Source of the DNA: Bacillus piscicola
GTDB taxonomy: Bacteria > Bacillota > Bacilli > Bacillales > Marinococcaceae
Length of the DNA stretch: 64,000 nucleotides
Assembly: GCF_022458745.1 (NCBI RefSeq)
Contig: NZ_JAJJJF010000008.1
Coordinates: 1-64,000 of the forward strand
Direction: 5' to 3'
In this document: one piece after another, positions 43,535 through 54,200 of the stretch
Numbering within the stretch: position 1 is the first letter of the stretch
Layout of the letters: each line of letters starts with the position of its first letter
The notes under the pieces: model-generated
What the model was told of the DNA's origin: nothing
The model's input: the letters and a program-made list of their open reading frames with translations, nothing else
The model's database searches: none
Position numbers and translations under genes: made by a program

Positions 43535-44800
43535 GTGCCAGAGAGAGATGAGAGAATGAGTGACTCGATGGATATCCTTGAGTCCACCCAAACCGTTATC
43601 AAAAATGCTTTAGATAAATTAGGTTATTCGGATGATGTCTTTGAATTGCTGAAAGAACCGCTGCGGATGCTTACTGTACGGATTCCGGTGAAAATGGACG
43701 ATGGCTCTACTGAAATATTTACAGGGTATCGGGCGCAGCATAACGATGCTGTTGGCCCGACAAAAGGCGGGATCCGCTTTCATCCAAATGTGTCCGAACG
43801 AGAAATAAAAGCACTTTCCATCTGGATGTCTTTGAAAACAGGAATTATTAACCTCCCATATGGAGGCAGCAAAGGCGGCATTGTGTGTGATCCGCGAAAA
43901 ATGTCGTTTCAAGAACTGGAGCGGCTGAGTCGCGGGTATATTCGGGCGATCGGGCAACTCATCGGTCCGTCTAAAGATATCCCGGCACCGGAGATCTTTA
44001 CGAATTCGCAAATTATGGCTTGGATGCTTGATGAATACAGTAAGATGCGGGAATTCGATTCCCCGCGCTTCATAACAGGAAAGCCCCTCCCGCTCGGCGG
44101 TTCCCACGGGCGCGAATTTGCGACAGCTAAAGGAGTAGCGATCTGTATAGAGAAGGCCGCGGCCAAACAAGGCTTGGATATAAGAGAGACCCGCATCGCC
44201 ATTCAAGGGTTTGGAAATGCCGGCAGTTATCTGGCGAAGCACATGTTTGATGCAGGTGCTAAGGTGGTAGGGATTGCGGATGCCCAAGGTGCTTTATATG
44301 ATCATGACGGTCTTGACATTGATTATCTTCTCGACCGCCGGGACTCTTTTGGGTCGGTGACGAACCTTTTTAAAAATCGCCTCTCCAATCAGGAGATACT
44401 CGAAGTTGATTGTGATATACTCGTGCCGGCTGCGATCGAAAACCAAATTACGGAACAAAATGTGGACGACATCAAAGCGTCTGTAGTCGTGGAAGCAGCC
44501 AGTGGCTCCACGTCCTTAACAGCGACAGAGCGTTTGTTTGAAAAAGGGATTCTACTCGTGCCGGATGTACTGGCTAGCACAGGGGGAGTCATTGTTTCCT
44601 ATTTTGAATGGGTACAGAACAATCAAGGTTACTACTGGGACGAAGAAGAGATAGAAAAGAAACTTGAAGAAGTGATTGGGGACGCATTCACTAATATTTA
44701 TGATCTATCCAGCAGGAGAAAAATAGATATGCGGTTAGCCGCTTATATGATCGGAGTTCGCAAGATGGCCGAAGCTTCTCGTCTGCGCGGATGGATTTAG
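43535..44800 (+). CDS. gudB: NAD-dependent glutamate dehydrogenase
   Basis: 421 residues, catabolic oxidation of glutamate to 2-oxoglutarate and ammonia. Substrate motif PTKGGIRFHPNVS, catalytic Lys in PYGGSKGGIVCDP, Asp in DIPAPE, nucleotide-binding GFGNAGSYLAKH; ends MAEASRLRGWI. GTG 43535 has AGGTG 8 bases upstream; ATG 43556 is an alternative. The active-site region carries no tandem 9-bp insert as in cryptic laboratory gudB, so it should be active. Confidence 0.95.
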   Translation: MPERDERMSDSMDILESTQTVIKNALDKLGYSDDVFELLKEPLRMLTVRIPVKMDDGSTEIFTGYRAQHNDAVGPTKGGIRFHPNVSEREIKALSIWMSLKTGIINLPYGGSKGGIVCDPRKMSFQELERLSRGYIRAIGQLIGPSKDIPAPEIFTNSQIMAWMLDEYSKMREFDSPRFITGKPLPLGGSHGREFATAKGVAICIEKAAAKQGLDIRETRIAIQGFGNAGSYLAKHMFDAGAKVVGIADAQGALYDHDGLDIDYLLDRRDSFGSVTNLFKNRLSNQEILEVDCDILVPAAIENQITEQNVDDIKASVVVEAASGSTSLTATERLFEKGILLVPDVLASTGGVIVSYFEWVQNNQGYYWDEEEIEKKLEEVIGDAFTNIYDLSSRRKIDMRLAAYMIGVRKMAEASRLRGWI

Positions 44801-44842
44801 CACCTACTAGATGGAATGATTGTGGAAAAGGGGAAAGCTTCG

Positions 44843-45823
44843 ATGTCAGGAAAAGAAACTGTGATTATCATTGGAGCAGGTCCGTGTGGGCTTGCTGCTG
44901 GACTAGCTCTGCAAGAAAAGGGATATGACCCGCTCATTATTGAAAAAGGGAATGTCGTACACACGATTTATCGGTATCCTGCGCATCAAACCTTTTTCAG
45001 TTCAAGTGAAAAGCTGGAAATCGGCGGTATTCCGTTTCCTTCCATTGAAAGAAAGCCGAAGCGACACGAAGCACTTGTTTATTACCGGAAAACGGCGGAA
45101 AGAAGTAAGTTGAGAATTCATGCGTATGAAGAAGTGACCGGTGTAACGAAGAGAGAGAACGATTTCCTCCTTTGTTCGAAAACGATGCATGGCGAGGAAA
45201 AAGAATACACAGCATGTTTTATCGTGATGGCTACAGGGTATTACGACAATCCTAATTATCTCGGGGTGGAAGGGGAAAACCTTCCCCATGTTTTTCATTA
45301 TTTTAAAGAAAGCCATCCGTTTTTTCAAAAGAAGGTCACGATCATCGGCGGAAAAAACTCGGCGGTGGATGCGGCCCTGGCCTTGGAACAGGCGGGGGCT
45401 GAGGTGACGGTGTTGTACCGGGGGCATGAGTTTTCCAACGCAGTGAAACCGTGGATTTTGCCTAATTTTCATTCTCTCGTCCGCCGTGAGCTCGTTACGA
45501 TGAGGTACGGGGCCGAGGTGACTAAAATCACTCCGGAGCGCGTCCACTACCAGCATCAGGGAAAGCTCCGAGAGGTGAAAGCCGATTTTGTTTTTGCGAT
45601 GACCGGCTACCATCCCGATCACTCGCTTCTGCAACGGGTAGGGGTCCAAGTGGAAGAAGAAACAGGGAGGCCGTTTTTTAACAAAGAGACGATGGAGTCG
45701 AATGTAGAAGGCCTATTCATCGCCGGCGTTATTGCTGCTGGAAACGAAGCGAATGAAATTTTTATCGAAAACGGCCGCTTCCACGGCGAGCAAATTGCGG
45801 ATGCGATAGCTGCCCGCTGTTAA
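44843..45823 (+). CDS. bdr: Bacillithiol disulfide reductase YpdA/Bdr
   Basis: 326 residues from ATG 44843 (AAAGGGG upstream; TTG/ATG 44816 is weaker). FAD-binding IIGAGPCGLAAGLAL contains the conserved Cys (residue 15) diagnostic of YpdA, which reduces oxidised bacillithiol with NADPH. A second Rossmann motif IIGGKNSAVDAAL binds NADPH, and GLFIAGVIAAGNEANEIFIE closes the FAD site. Its 3' end overlaps the convergent ansA stop by four bases. Confidence 0.92.
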   Translation: MSGKETVIIIGAGPCGLAAGLALQEKGYDPLIIEKGNVVHTIYRYPAHQTFFSSSEKLEIGGIPFPSIERKPKRHEALVYYRKTAERSKLRIHAYEEVTGVTKRENDFLLCSKTMHGEEKEYTACFIVMATGYYDNPNYLGVEGENLPHVFHYFKESHPFFQKKVTIIGGKNSAVDAALALEQAGAEVTVLYRGHEFSNAVKPWILPNFHSLVRRELVTMRYGAEVTKITPERVHYQHQGKLREVKADFVFAMTGYHPDHSLLQRVGVQVEEETGRPFFNKETMESNVEGLFIAGVIAAGNEANEIFIENGRFHGEQIADAIAARC

Positions 45824-46791
45824 AGCTCCTCAAAGAACTGTCGCAATTCCGCTGTGCTTGTGAAAGCCTCTAAAGCTGCTAGTAAGTGTAAGCGTGCTTT
45901 CGGTCCACTCAGTCCTTTCGCGAAGATGACGCCGGCCTCCTGCAATTTACGCCCTCCGCCTTCGTAATCATAGACTGGCTGGACGTAACCGCTTATACAT
46001 CTGGACGTCAGGACAACAGGTATGCCGTTTTCAAGCAAGGAGTCGAGAGCAGGCACAATCGCAGGAGGTACATTCCCGATTCCCATTGCTTCGATAACGA
46101 CACCATCTATAGACTGTGCGATTAGGGAAGAGAACATAGACGCTTCCATGCCGGCATACGTTTTCACGAGCGGTACTTTTTTAGTGAGAGACGAAACGGT
46201 AACATGCGCCCTTTCAGGAAGCCGGCAGTGAAACATAACCTCCTGCCTGGTGATGCTTCCGACGGGGCCAAAAGCAGGACTTTTAAAAGCGGCAATATTC
46301 GCTGCATCCGTTTTCACGACGTGGCGGGCGGCATGTATCTCCTCATTCATGACAACGAGGACGCCCATCCCGGATGCATGATCAGAGAGTGCCGTGCGTA
46401 AGGCGGAATGATAATTATGAGGACCGTCCGCAAGCTCCTCATTACTCGAATGCATGGCGCCTGTTAGGATGACGGGCGTCTTTTGTGTATGTAAAAGATC
46501 GAGAATGTATGCCGTCTCCTCCAATGTATCCGTGCCGTGCGTGATGACGACGCCGTCCGCGTTCTCTGTTTTTATCATTGTTGTGAGGTGGGTATACAAT
46601 TCAAACATACGGGCCGGTGTCATGTGCGGGGAAGGGACGTTTGCAAAATGGTTGACTTTAATTTCCGCTTCAGGCAAATGACCGTTCCACTCATGAAGCG
46701 GACTGTCTGTGTGCTGGGAAACAGTTCCTGTGCGTTTGTCTTCTTTCATTGCAATCGTTCCACCGGTATGAATGACAATAATTTTTTTCAT
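45820..46791 (-). CDS. ansA: Type I L-asparaginase
   Basis: 323 residues. ATG 46791 (MKKIIVIHTGGTIAM) has GGAAAGGA upstream; the longer open frame has none. Catalytic motifs HTGGTIAM (first Thr) and ITHGTDTLEETAY (second Thr, Asp) are complete. Hydrolyses asparagine to aspartate and ammonia in the cytoplasm. In B. subtilis it is followed by ansB; here the neighbour is convergent bdr and no aspartase is present in the window. Confidence 0.93.
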   Translation of the reverse strand: MKKIIVIHTGGTIAMKEDKRTGTVSQHTDSPLHEWNGHLPEAEIKVNHFANVPSPHMTPARMFELYTHLTTMIKTENADGVVITHGTDTLEETAYILDLLHTQKTPVILTGAMHSSNEELADGPHNYHSALRTALSDHASGMGVLVVMNEEIHAARHVVKTDAANIAAFKSPAFGPVGSITRQEVMFHCRLPERAHVTVSSLTKKVPLVKTYAGMEASMFSSLIAQSIDGVVIEAMGIGNVPPAIVPALDSLLENGIPVVLTSRCISGYVQPVYDYEGGGRKLQEAGVIFAKGLSGPKARLHLLAALEAFTSTAELRQFFEEL

Positions 46792-46959
46792 GTGTATCCG
46801 TCCTTTCCTGTTTTTCCTCTCCATCATAATAGCTTGCCGCGAAAATAGGAAACAATCCAGTCGTATTTCCATGCTCGCACACGTTCACAGCTCATCCGTC
46901 CTCTGTACTCGTAGTGAATAATTTACAAGGCTCTTTTTGTTTGCTATTATTAATCACCC

Positions 46960-47362
46960 GAATCAATTTCATAATTCAAGTACAGTTGTTAAATACGAAC
47001 AATTCGAAAATGCTATCGAACAGTTGATTTCCACTGCAGGCGGACGCTTTCCGCGGGCAACGCCTCAGCCTCGGGCCTACAGGATGTAGGTCATGCAACC
47101 GTTGCGACAGGACGTCGCGCAGTTAGGTTGTTTCCTTTTAAATAGGTCTGCGGTGTCTTCGGGCTGTTGCTTTCGACGAACAGGACGTTCTAGTGTCGGC
47201 GTTGGTCACAGGACGTGACCGTTGTTAGCCGACGCCCGCTGGAGTCGCCGCCTTCCGTTACAATCAACAATAGATGTTTACCAATTTAACGAACATTATA
47301 TATAATAAATATTTATAATATTGTTCGTATTTACGTCTAATTAGCACTTGTGAAATTGATTC
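46960..47362 (+). mobile_element. R3: TIR-bounded non-coding element with double stem-loops
   Basis: Ends GAATCAATTTCATAATTCAA and GCACTTGTGAAATTGATTC; inner blocks AAATACGAACAAT and ATTGTTCGTATTT are also inverted, so the terminal inverted repeats extend to about 47 bp with gaps. Core hairpins: CCTAC-AGGAT-GTAGG (47076-47090), GAAC-AGGAC-GTTC (47178-47190). Double units at 47095-47131 (GCAACC / GGTTGT arms) and 47195-47233 (GTCGGC / GCCGAC). No transposase. Lies upstream of a zinc-ribbon microprotein gene. Confidence 0.7.
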
Positions 47363-47430
47363 ACCATGAAAAATGTATAATAAATTAGGATCTATTAGAA
47401 TGAAAAAAGACTGTAGAAAGGATGGGTTTC

Positions 47431-47595
47431 ATGGTTGCCTCCTCCCGCTACCGCGTGATTATCCGCTGTCCGAAGTGCGGAGAAAAATACATTCTCCGCG
47501 GTCGCCTGGATCAAAAGGGAGAACTGGAAACAGGTTTTAAACAGTGCGTGTGTGGGAATGAATCCACTCTTCATATAGACATATCACCGGAATAA
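47431..47595 (+). CDS. Zinc-ribbon microprotein, 54 residues
   Basis: ATG 47431 behind AAAGGATG. Contains RCPKCGEKYILRGRLDQKGE and later QCVCG, two Cys pairs spaced for one zinc ribbon. No family recognised; related short ribbons occur in Firmicutes as free-standing proteins. It lies between element R3 and the met promoter. Confidence 0.6.
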   Translation: MVASSRYRVIIRCPKCGEKYILRGRLDQKGELETGFKQCVCGNESTLHIDISPE

Positions 47596-47600
47596 TATAT

Positions 47601-47629
47601 TTGCAAAACTTCTTAGGATGAGGTATTGT
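47601..47629 (+). promoter_or_regulatory. Sigma-A-type promoter of the met operon
   Basis: TTGCAA (47601-47606) and TATTGT (47624-47629) with a 17-base spacer, ending about 25 bases before the S-box leader. Confidence 0.55.
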
Positions 47630-47651
47630 AGGTGTAACAAATAAATGATAT

Positions 47652-47771
47652 TTCTTATCCAGAGAGATGGAGGGAAGGGCCCGATGAAATCTCAGCAACC
47701 AGCCAGCGATGGTCAGGTGCTAACTCCTGCAGGTTTTATGACCTGGAAGATAAGATGAAGCATAGCCGAAT
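47652..47771 (+). ncRNA. SAM-I (S-box) riboswitch aptamer
   Basis: The leader shows the S-box hallmarks in order: CTTATCCAGAGAGATGGAGG, GGGCCCGATGAAATCTCAGC, AACCAGCC, GGTGCTAACTCCTGCAGG, and the closing GGAAGATAAG pairing with CTTATCC (P1). Binding of S-adenosylmethionine stabilises P1 and frees the terminator that follows, turning off metI-yitJ-metH when methionine is plentiful. Confidence 0.96.
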
Positions 47772-47812
47772 AAAAGCAGGCCTTCTTCTTATCGAAGAAG
47801 GCCTGCTTTTTT
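47772..47812 (+). terminator. Regulated terminator of the S-box riboswitch
   Basis: AAAAGCAGGCCTTCTTC / GAAGAAGGCCTGCTTTT, perfect 17-bp stem with loop TTATC and terminal U run, placed directly after the aptamer. Confidence 0.95.
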
Positions 47813-47859
47813 AGGGGCGATAAAACAAAAAGAGATAAAGAGAAGAGGGGCTGTACATA

Positions 47860-48966
47860 ATGTCTCATCGTTATCATATTGAAACCAATCTTGTCCAAAT
47901 TGGTAATCGAAAGGACCCTAGAACGGGTGCAGTCAGTGCTCCTGTTTATCACACTACGGCTTTTCATCACAGTGGGATTGGAGAATCGTCGGGCTACGAT
48001 TATTCACGCACCAATAACCCGACCCGCGAGATTCTCGAAAACGCCATCGCTAAGCTCGAAGGCGGGACACGTGGTTTTGCGTTTAGTTCGGGGATGGCTG
48101 CGATTCATTCATTGTTTTCTATGTTTGCGCCAGGTGATGAGATTTTGGCCACTCTTGATTTATACGGTGGCACATACCGCTTGTTCGAACAGGGATGGAA
48201 ACAGTGGGGGATTACATTTCGTTATGGGGACCCCCGAAGCCTGGAAGGGTTTGAGAAACTGATCACGGACAAAACGAAGGCATTGTTTATTGAGACGCCC
48301 ACGAATCCCTTAATGCAGGAAGCCGATATTCCTGCGTTAGCTGCGATGACGAAGGAGCGTAACATCCTGCTGATTGTGGACAACACGTTTTACACCCCCT
48401 ATTTGCAGCAGCCTTTGAAGATGGGGGCAGATATCGTCATTCACAGTGCTTCCAAGTATTTAGGCGGGCATAACGATGTCGTTGCCGGATTGATTGTGGC
48501 GGAAGGGGAAGAGCTTTGTGAAAAAATGGGCCAGTGGCAAAATGGCATGGGAGCGATTTTATCACCGACTGATTCATGGCTGTTGATGCGCGGGATGAAG
48601 ACATTATCGCTGCGGATGGAAAAGCACACGGAAAATGCGCAAAAGATCGCCGCCTATTTAGAAGGCCATGATAAAATTATCGATGTTTTCTATCCGGGAA
48701 AAGGCGGGATGCTGTCTTTTAAGGTGCAGAAAGAAGAATGGGTGAATCCGTTGCTGCAAAGGCTCAAGCTGATTACGTTCGCAGAAAGCCTTGGCGGCGT
48801 CGAGAGTTTTATGACATATCCGGCAACCCAGACGCACGCAGATGTACCAGAAGAAGTCAGGCTCAAGAACGGTGTTTGTAATCGGCTGCTTCGTTTTTCA
48901 GTAGGGGTGGAGTATGCAGAAGATTTGATTCAAGATGTAGACCAGGCACTTGAAAAGCTGCAGTGA
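47860..48966 (+). CDS. metI: Cystathionine gamma-synthase / O-acetylhomoserine thiolyase
   Basis: 368 residues, PLP enzyme of the Cys/Met metabolism family. PLP lysine in HSASKYLGGHNDVVAG, phosphate-binding GFAFSSGMAAIHS, and YSRTNNPTREILE typical of MetI. Condenses O-acylhomoserine with cysteine (or sulfide). First gene under the S-box. A metC (cystathionine beta-lyase) gene, which follows in B. subtilis, is absent here, so it must be elsewhere or be bypassed by direct thiolation. Confidence 0.93.
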   Translation: MSHRYHIETNLVQIGNRKDPRTGAVSAPVYHTTAFHHSGIGESSGYDYSRTNNPTREILENAIAKLEGGTRGFAFSSGMAAIHSLFSMFAPGDEILATLDLYGGTYRLFEQGWKQWGITFRYGDPRSLEGFEKLITDKTKALFIETPTNPLMQEADIPALAAMTKERNILLIVDNTFYTPYLQQPLKMGADIVIHSASKYLGGHNDVVAGLIVAEGEELCEKMGQWQNGMGAILSPTDSWLLMRGMKTLSLRMEKHTENAQKIAAYLEGHDKIIDVFYPGKGGMLSFKVQKEEWVNPLLQRLKLITFAESLGGVESFMTYPATQTHADVPEEVRLKNGVCNRLLRFSVGVEYAEDLIQDVDQALEKLQ

Positions 48967-48997
48967 AGGTGATTTGGTGGGAAAGGGTGACTGTACA

Positions 48998-50830
48998 TTG
49001 GACATAAAAACAGAGATGAAGAAAAGAATTCTTGTCGGTGACGGAGCAATGGGGACCTATTTGTATGATCAGGGCTTCAGTGAGTCTTTTGAAGCGTTAA
49101 ATGTAAGGAATCCAGACGTCATCCGCCGAGTGCATATGGAATATCACGCAGCTGGTGCCGACGTTCTCCAAACGAACACGTACGCGGCTAACCGTATAAA
49201 GTTAAAAAAGTACGGACTTGAGGGTGATGCTGTCGTTATTAATAAAAGCGGGGTGCGACTTTGCAAAGAGGTTGCTGGTGACAGTGCCTTTGTGATGGCA
49301 ACCATTGGCGGAATTAAGGGCGTGCAGCGCCTGGATGTTACAAAGGAAGAGATTGAGGCTGCCTTCCGGGAACAAGTCGAGGCACTATGGTCAGAGGGTC
49401 CCGACGGCTTCATGTTAGAGACGTTCTATGATCTAACAGAAGCGCTTACGGCAATCGGCATTATTCGCGAATATACGGACTGTCCGGTAATTTCCCAGGT
49501 TGCACTTGGAGAAATTGGTGTCATGCAAGGCGGAATACCGCTTCGTGAGGCATTTGCGCAATTAAAAGCAGCTGGCGCTGATATAGTGGGAATCAATTGC
49601 CGCATGGGACCTTACCATATTCTCCGCTCCCTTGAAACACTCCCGTTGCAGGAAGATCTTTTTATTTCCGCTTATCCGAATGCCAGCATGCCTGCTTTTG
49701 ATGACGGCAGGGTTATTTTTCAATCCAACCCCGATTACTTTTATGAAAAATCTCAAGAGTTAAGGGCGCAAGGGGTTCATTTAATAGGCGGGTGTTGCGG
49801 GACGACGCCTGAGCATATTGCGGCGATCGCAAAAGCGGTAAAAGGAAGTGCTCCGGTCACGGAAAAAACAACGGTTATTGTGACTCCTGTAGAGCCTGTT
49901 CCGGACTCATCTGTTCAACTAGAACGGCTGGATGATATCGTCAAAAAAGAGGTATCCGTTATCGTCGAGTTAGACCCACCGAAAAAGCTTGCCACAAAGA
50001 AGTTTTTCGAAGGGGCACAGTTGCTGCATGAAAGTGGAGCGCACGCTGTGACGATGGCGGATAACTCGCTTGCCTCCCCACGGATTGATAACGTCGCAAT
50101 GGGAGCGATGATGAAAACCGAAACGAAAGCAAGACCGCTCCTACACGTCGGCTGCCGCGATCGTAATCTGATTGGGCTTCAGTCCCAACTCCTTGGCATA
50201 CATGCGCTTGGCATACAGGACGTCCTTGCGATCACCGGGGACCCTACGAAGGTTGGGGACTTCCCAGGGGCTGCTTCTGTGTACGATGTAAATTCATTTG
50301 AATTGATTTCATTAATGAAAGAAATGAATGAAGGCCGCTCCTTCTCTGGGAAATCGCTCGGGGAGAAAACGTCCTTTACCGTTGCGGCTGCGTTTAACCC
50401 AAATGTCCGCAGTCTCGATCGTGCCGTGAAAAGGTTGGAGAAAAAAATCACCGCAGGCGCGGATTACTTTATTACGCAGCCGGTGTACGATGTGGACAAG
50501 TTTAAGGAAACCTATGAAGCGATCAAGCATTTGCCTACTCCGATGTATGTGGGAATTATGCCGCTCGTAAGCAGCAGAAACGCAGAATTCCTTCACAACG
50601 AGGTGCCGGGGATAACGCTGACCGACGATGTGAGAAAACGAATGGCAGCCTGCGGAGATGACCGGGAAAAGGCTGCACGTGAAGGCATTGAGATTGCGAA
50701 ATCGTTAATTGATGAAGCAGTCAAATACTTTAACGGCATTTATTTAATTACGCCTTTTCTCCGTTATGACGTAACAGCAGAATTGACAACTTATATCCGA
50801 AACGCCACGACTCACGAAATACAGAACTAA
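48998..50830 (+). CDS. yitJ: Bifunctional homocysteine S-methyltransferase / methylenetetrahydrofolate reductase
   Basis: 610 residues from TTG 48998 (AAAGGGTG 8 bases upstream), which places GDGAMGT at the usual distance. Residues 1-300: Hcy methyltransferase with zinc Cys in GINCRMGP and GGCCGTTPEH. Residues 320-610: MTHFR barrel (VIVELDPPKK, DNSLASPRIDNVAMG, AITGDPTKVGDFPGA, DYFITQPVYD) making 5-methyl-THF for the methyltransferases. GTG 48977 is an alternative start. Followed by element R4, then metH. Confidence 0.93.
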   Translation: MDIKTEMKKRILVGDGAMGTYLYDQGFSESFEALNVRNPDVIRRVHMEYHAAGADVLQTNTYAANRIKLKKYGLEGDAVVINKSGVRLCKEVAGDSAFVMATIGGIKGVQRLDVTKEEIEAAFREQVEALWSEGPDGFMLETFYDLTEALTAIGIIREYTDCPVISQVALGEIGVMQGGIPLREAFAQLKAAGADIVGINCRMGPYHILRSLETLPLQEDLFISAYPNASMPAFDDGRVIFQSNPDYFYEKSQELRAQGVHLIGGCCGTTPEHIAAIAKAVKGSAPVTEKTTVIVTPVEPVPDSSVQLERLDDIVKKEVSVIVELDPPKKLATKKFFEGAQLLHESGAHAVTMADNSLASPRIDNVAMGAMMKTETKARPLLHVGCRDRNLIGLQSQLLGIHALGIQDVLAITGDPTKVGDFPGAASVYDVNSFELISLMKEMNEGRSFSGKSLGEKTSFTVAAAFNPNVRSLDRAVKRLEKKITAGADYFITQPVYDVDKFKETYEAIKHLPTPMYVGIMPLVSSRNAEFLHNEVPGITLTDDVRKRMAACGDDREKAAREGIEIAKSLIDEAVKYFNGIYLITPFLRYDVTAELTTYIRNATTHEIQN

Positions 50831-50837
50831 CTGAACA

Positions 50838-51150
50838 GTTGATTTCCTCTGCAGGTGGAAGCTTTCACCTACAGGCACAAGGGCGACATCAGTTCGAGAC
50901 CGCGCTTACACTTGCTCTCACTGTGTCTTCTTTGCCGCAGCAACGCCTCAGCCCCGGGTCTACAGGATGGTCATGCAACCGTTGCGACAGGACGTCGCGT
51001 TGTTAGGTTGCCTTCCTTTCAGACAGGTCTACGGGTCTTCGGACTGTTGCTTTCGACGAACACGACGTTCTAGTGTCGGCGTTGGTCACAGGACGTGACC
51101 GCTTTTAGCCGACGCCCGCTGGAGTCTCCGCTTTCCGTTACAAAATCAAC
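50838..51150 (+). repeat. R4: core-only copy of the stem-loop element inside the met operon
   Basis: Bounded by GTTGATTT and AAAATCAAC (inverted). It lacks the outer AATCAATTTCA ends of R1-R3. Double units: 50975-51011 (GCAACC-GTT-GCGAC, with GTCGC-GTTGTTA-GGTTGC) and 51075-51113 (GTCGGC-GTT-GGTCAC, with GTGACC-GCTTTTA-GCCGAC); GAAC-ACGAC-GTTC at 51058-51070. The CCTAC hairpin seen in R2/R3 has lost two bases of its right arm. It separates yitJ from metH by 385 bases. Confidence 0.7.
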
Positions 51151-51215
51151 ATCGGAAGTAGTAAGCTAACACGATAATAACGTGGCGTATACGAACTAAC
51201 GAAGGAAGTGGTAAT

Positions 51216-54200
51216 ATGGGGAAAATTCCATTTACAGATAGAATAAAAGAATCCATTTTAATACTGGACGGCGCAATGGGGACGATGCTGCAAAATGCCG
51301 ATTTAAGTCCGGAAGACTTTGGCGGTGACCATTACGATGGCTGTAACGAGTACCTTAATGTTACCGCACCTCATGTGCTCGAGAAAATTCACCGAGATTA
51401 TTTAGAAGCAGGTGCAGATATTATTTCGACAAATACGTTCGGCGCGACAAATATCGTCCTCGCCGATTACGACCTCGAGGATAAAGCAGAGGAGTTAAAT
51501 ATTGCCGCCGCCCGACTTGCCAAAGAAGCGGCTGATGCGTACACAACCGGAGATTTTCCGCGTTACGTAGCCGGAGCCATGGGACCGACGACAAAATCAT
51601 TGTCCGTCACAGGTGGTGCCACCTTCGAAGAACTCCGCGACGGCTACGAGGAACAGGCGCGTGGCTTGATAAAAGGCGGCGTAGATATTCTGCTTTTGGA
51701 AACGAGTCAAGATATGCGCAATGTAAAAGCTGCCTGTATCGGCATTCAACGTGCGGAAAAAGAAACCGGCGTGCACCTGCCGCTAATGGTGTCGGGTACG
51801 ATCGAACCGATGGGAACGACCCTTGCCGGGCAGACGATTGAATCATTTTATATTTCGATTGAACATATGAACCCGACCGTCGTCGGATTAAACTGTGCAA
51901 CGGGTCCTGAATTTATGAGGGACCATCTACGCTCGCTCTCGGAACTTGCGACAACGTACGTGCACTGCTATCCGAACGCCGGTCTCCCGGATGAGGAAGG
52001 ACATTACCACGAATCTCCGCAGTCTTTAGCGCAAAAACTGGAGGCTTTCGGGGAAAAAGGCTGGCTCAATATCGTCGGTGGTTGTTGTGGTACCACCCCT
52101 GAACATATCCGTGTGATGCGGGAAACGTTACAAAAGTTTTCCCCGCGGGTTCCGGTAGAATCCAGCCAGCACGCGGTATCCGGCATTGATCCGCTGCTTT
52201 ACACCGAAGATATGCGGCCGCTGTTCGTCGGGGAACGAACAAATGTCATCGGTTCACGGAAGTTTAAGCGTCTGATTCGTGAAGGAGCATTTGAGGAAGC
52301 GTCGGAAGTCGCCCGAGCCCAGGTGAAAAAGGGCGCTCACGTGATCGACGTGTGTCTCGCTGACCCCGATAGTGACGAAAAAGAAGATATGGCTACGTTT
52401 CTCCGTTATGTCGTCAATAAAGTGAAAGTCCCGCTGATGATTGATTCAACTGACGAAGATGTCATCGAAAAAGCGTTAACCTATTGTCAGGGGAAAGCGA
52501 TTATTAACTCGATCAACTTGGAAGACGGCGAGGACCGTTTTGAAAAGGTTATCCCGCTTGTTAAGCAGTACGGAGCAGCGGTCGTTGTCGGAACCATTGA
52601 TGAAACGGGCATGGCCGTTACCGCCGAACGAAAACTGGAAGTCGCGAAGCGCTCTTACGATCTGTTAGTCCATACGTATGGACTAAAGCCACAGGATATT
52701 ATCTTTGACCCGCTCGTGTTCCCGGTCGGTACCGGAGACCAGCAGTATATCGGCTCAGCGGAAGCAACCGTGGAAGGCATTCGTCTGATTAAAGAAGCGA
52801 TGCCAGAATGCCTGACCATCCTCGGTGTCAGCAACGTCTCGTTCGGGCTTCCTCCGGTCGGCCGCGAAGTCTTGAATTCCGCTTTTATGTATTACTGTAC
52901 GAATGCCGGGTTGGATTACGCGATTGTGAACACCGAAAAACTGGAGCGCTACGCCAGTATTCCGGAAAAAGAAAAAGAACTCTGTCGTGCCTTGCTCTTT
53001 GAAACAACAGACGACACACTTGCCGAATTTACGGCACATTACCGCGGAAAAAAAGCAGAGAAAAAACAAGTAGAGCAGAACCTTTCCTTAGAAGAAAGAC
53101 TCGCAGAATACGTCGTCGAAGGGACAAAAGAAGGGCTTTATAAAGACCTCGATGAAGCTCTGGCGAAGTATGACGATCCACTCGATATTATTAACGGCCC
53201 TTTGATGAACGGGATGGATAAAGTCGGAAAGTTATTTAACAATAATGAATTAATCGTTGCCGAAGTGCTCCAAAGTGCAGAAGTGATGAAAGCTTCCGTC
53301 TCGCACCTGGAACCGCATATGGAGAAAAAAGAGGATGATTCCGGCAAAGGGAAAATCATCCTGGCGACGGTGAAAGGAGACGTTCACGATATCGGGAAAA
53401 ACCTCGTTGACATTATCTTGTCAAACAACGGGTTTAAAATTGTGAATCTCGGAATCAAAGTCACCCCAAATGAATTAATTGAAGCAGTCGCGAAAGAAAA
53501 ACCCGATGCGATCGGCTTAAGCGGTTTGCTCGTAAAATCGGCTCAGCAGATGGTACTGACGGCTCAAGATTTAAAAGAACAGAACATCTCCATTCCGATG
53601 CTCGTAGGCGGTGCGGCGTTAACACGTAAATTCACCGATGAAAAAATCAGTGCCGAATACGAAGGTATGGTGCTCTATGCGAAAGATGCGATGAACGGGC
53701 TTGATATAGCGAACAAGTTGATCGTTCCTGAGGAGAGAACAAAGCTGGCCCAAGATTTAGAGGAGAAGAAACAACAGCGTTCCGCTAAAGAAACGGCAAA
53801 GAAAGCAACAACAGAGGCATCTGTAGCCACTCTGCCGGCAAGGTCTGACGTTTCCTTAGAGGTACCGGTGCAGACACCGCCGGATTTCAAAGAACGGATC
53901 TTAAAAAATTACAGCATCGCCCATCTGGAGCCATATGTGAACTTGCAGATGCTCATGGGAAAACACCTCGGTTTACAAGGGAAGGTCAGTCGTCTGCTTG
54001 ACGAAAAACACGAAAAAGCCGTTAAGCTGAAGGAACAGGTGGATCATATTATGACCCGGGCGAAACAGGAAGGTATTTTAACAGCGAACGGCATGTATCG
54101 CTTTTTCCCTGCGCAATCGGACGGGAACGATGTGATTGTGTACCGGGGCCCAGAAGGAAAAGAAGAAGCGGCCCGCTTTTCTTTCCCGCGCCAGGTGCGT

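Noticed and set aside
43850-43915. Cryptic gudB-type 9-bp duplication
   Set aside because: The active-site coding region reads straight through (PYGGSKGGIVCDP) without a repeat.
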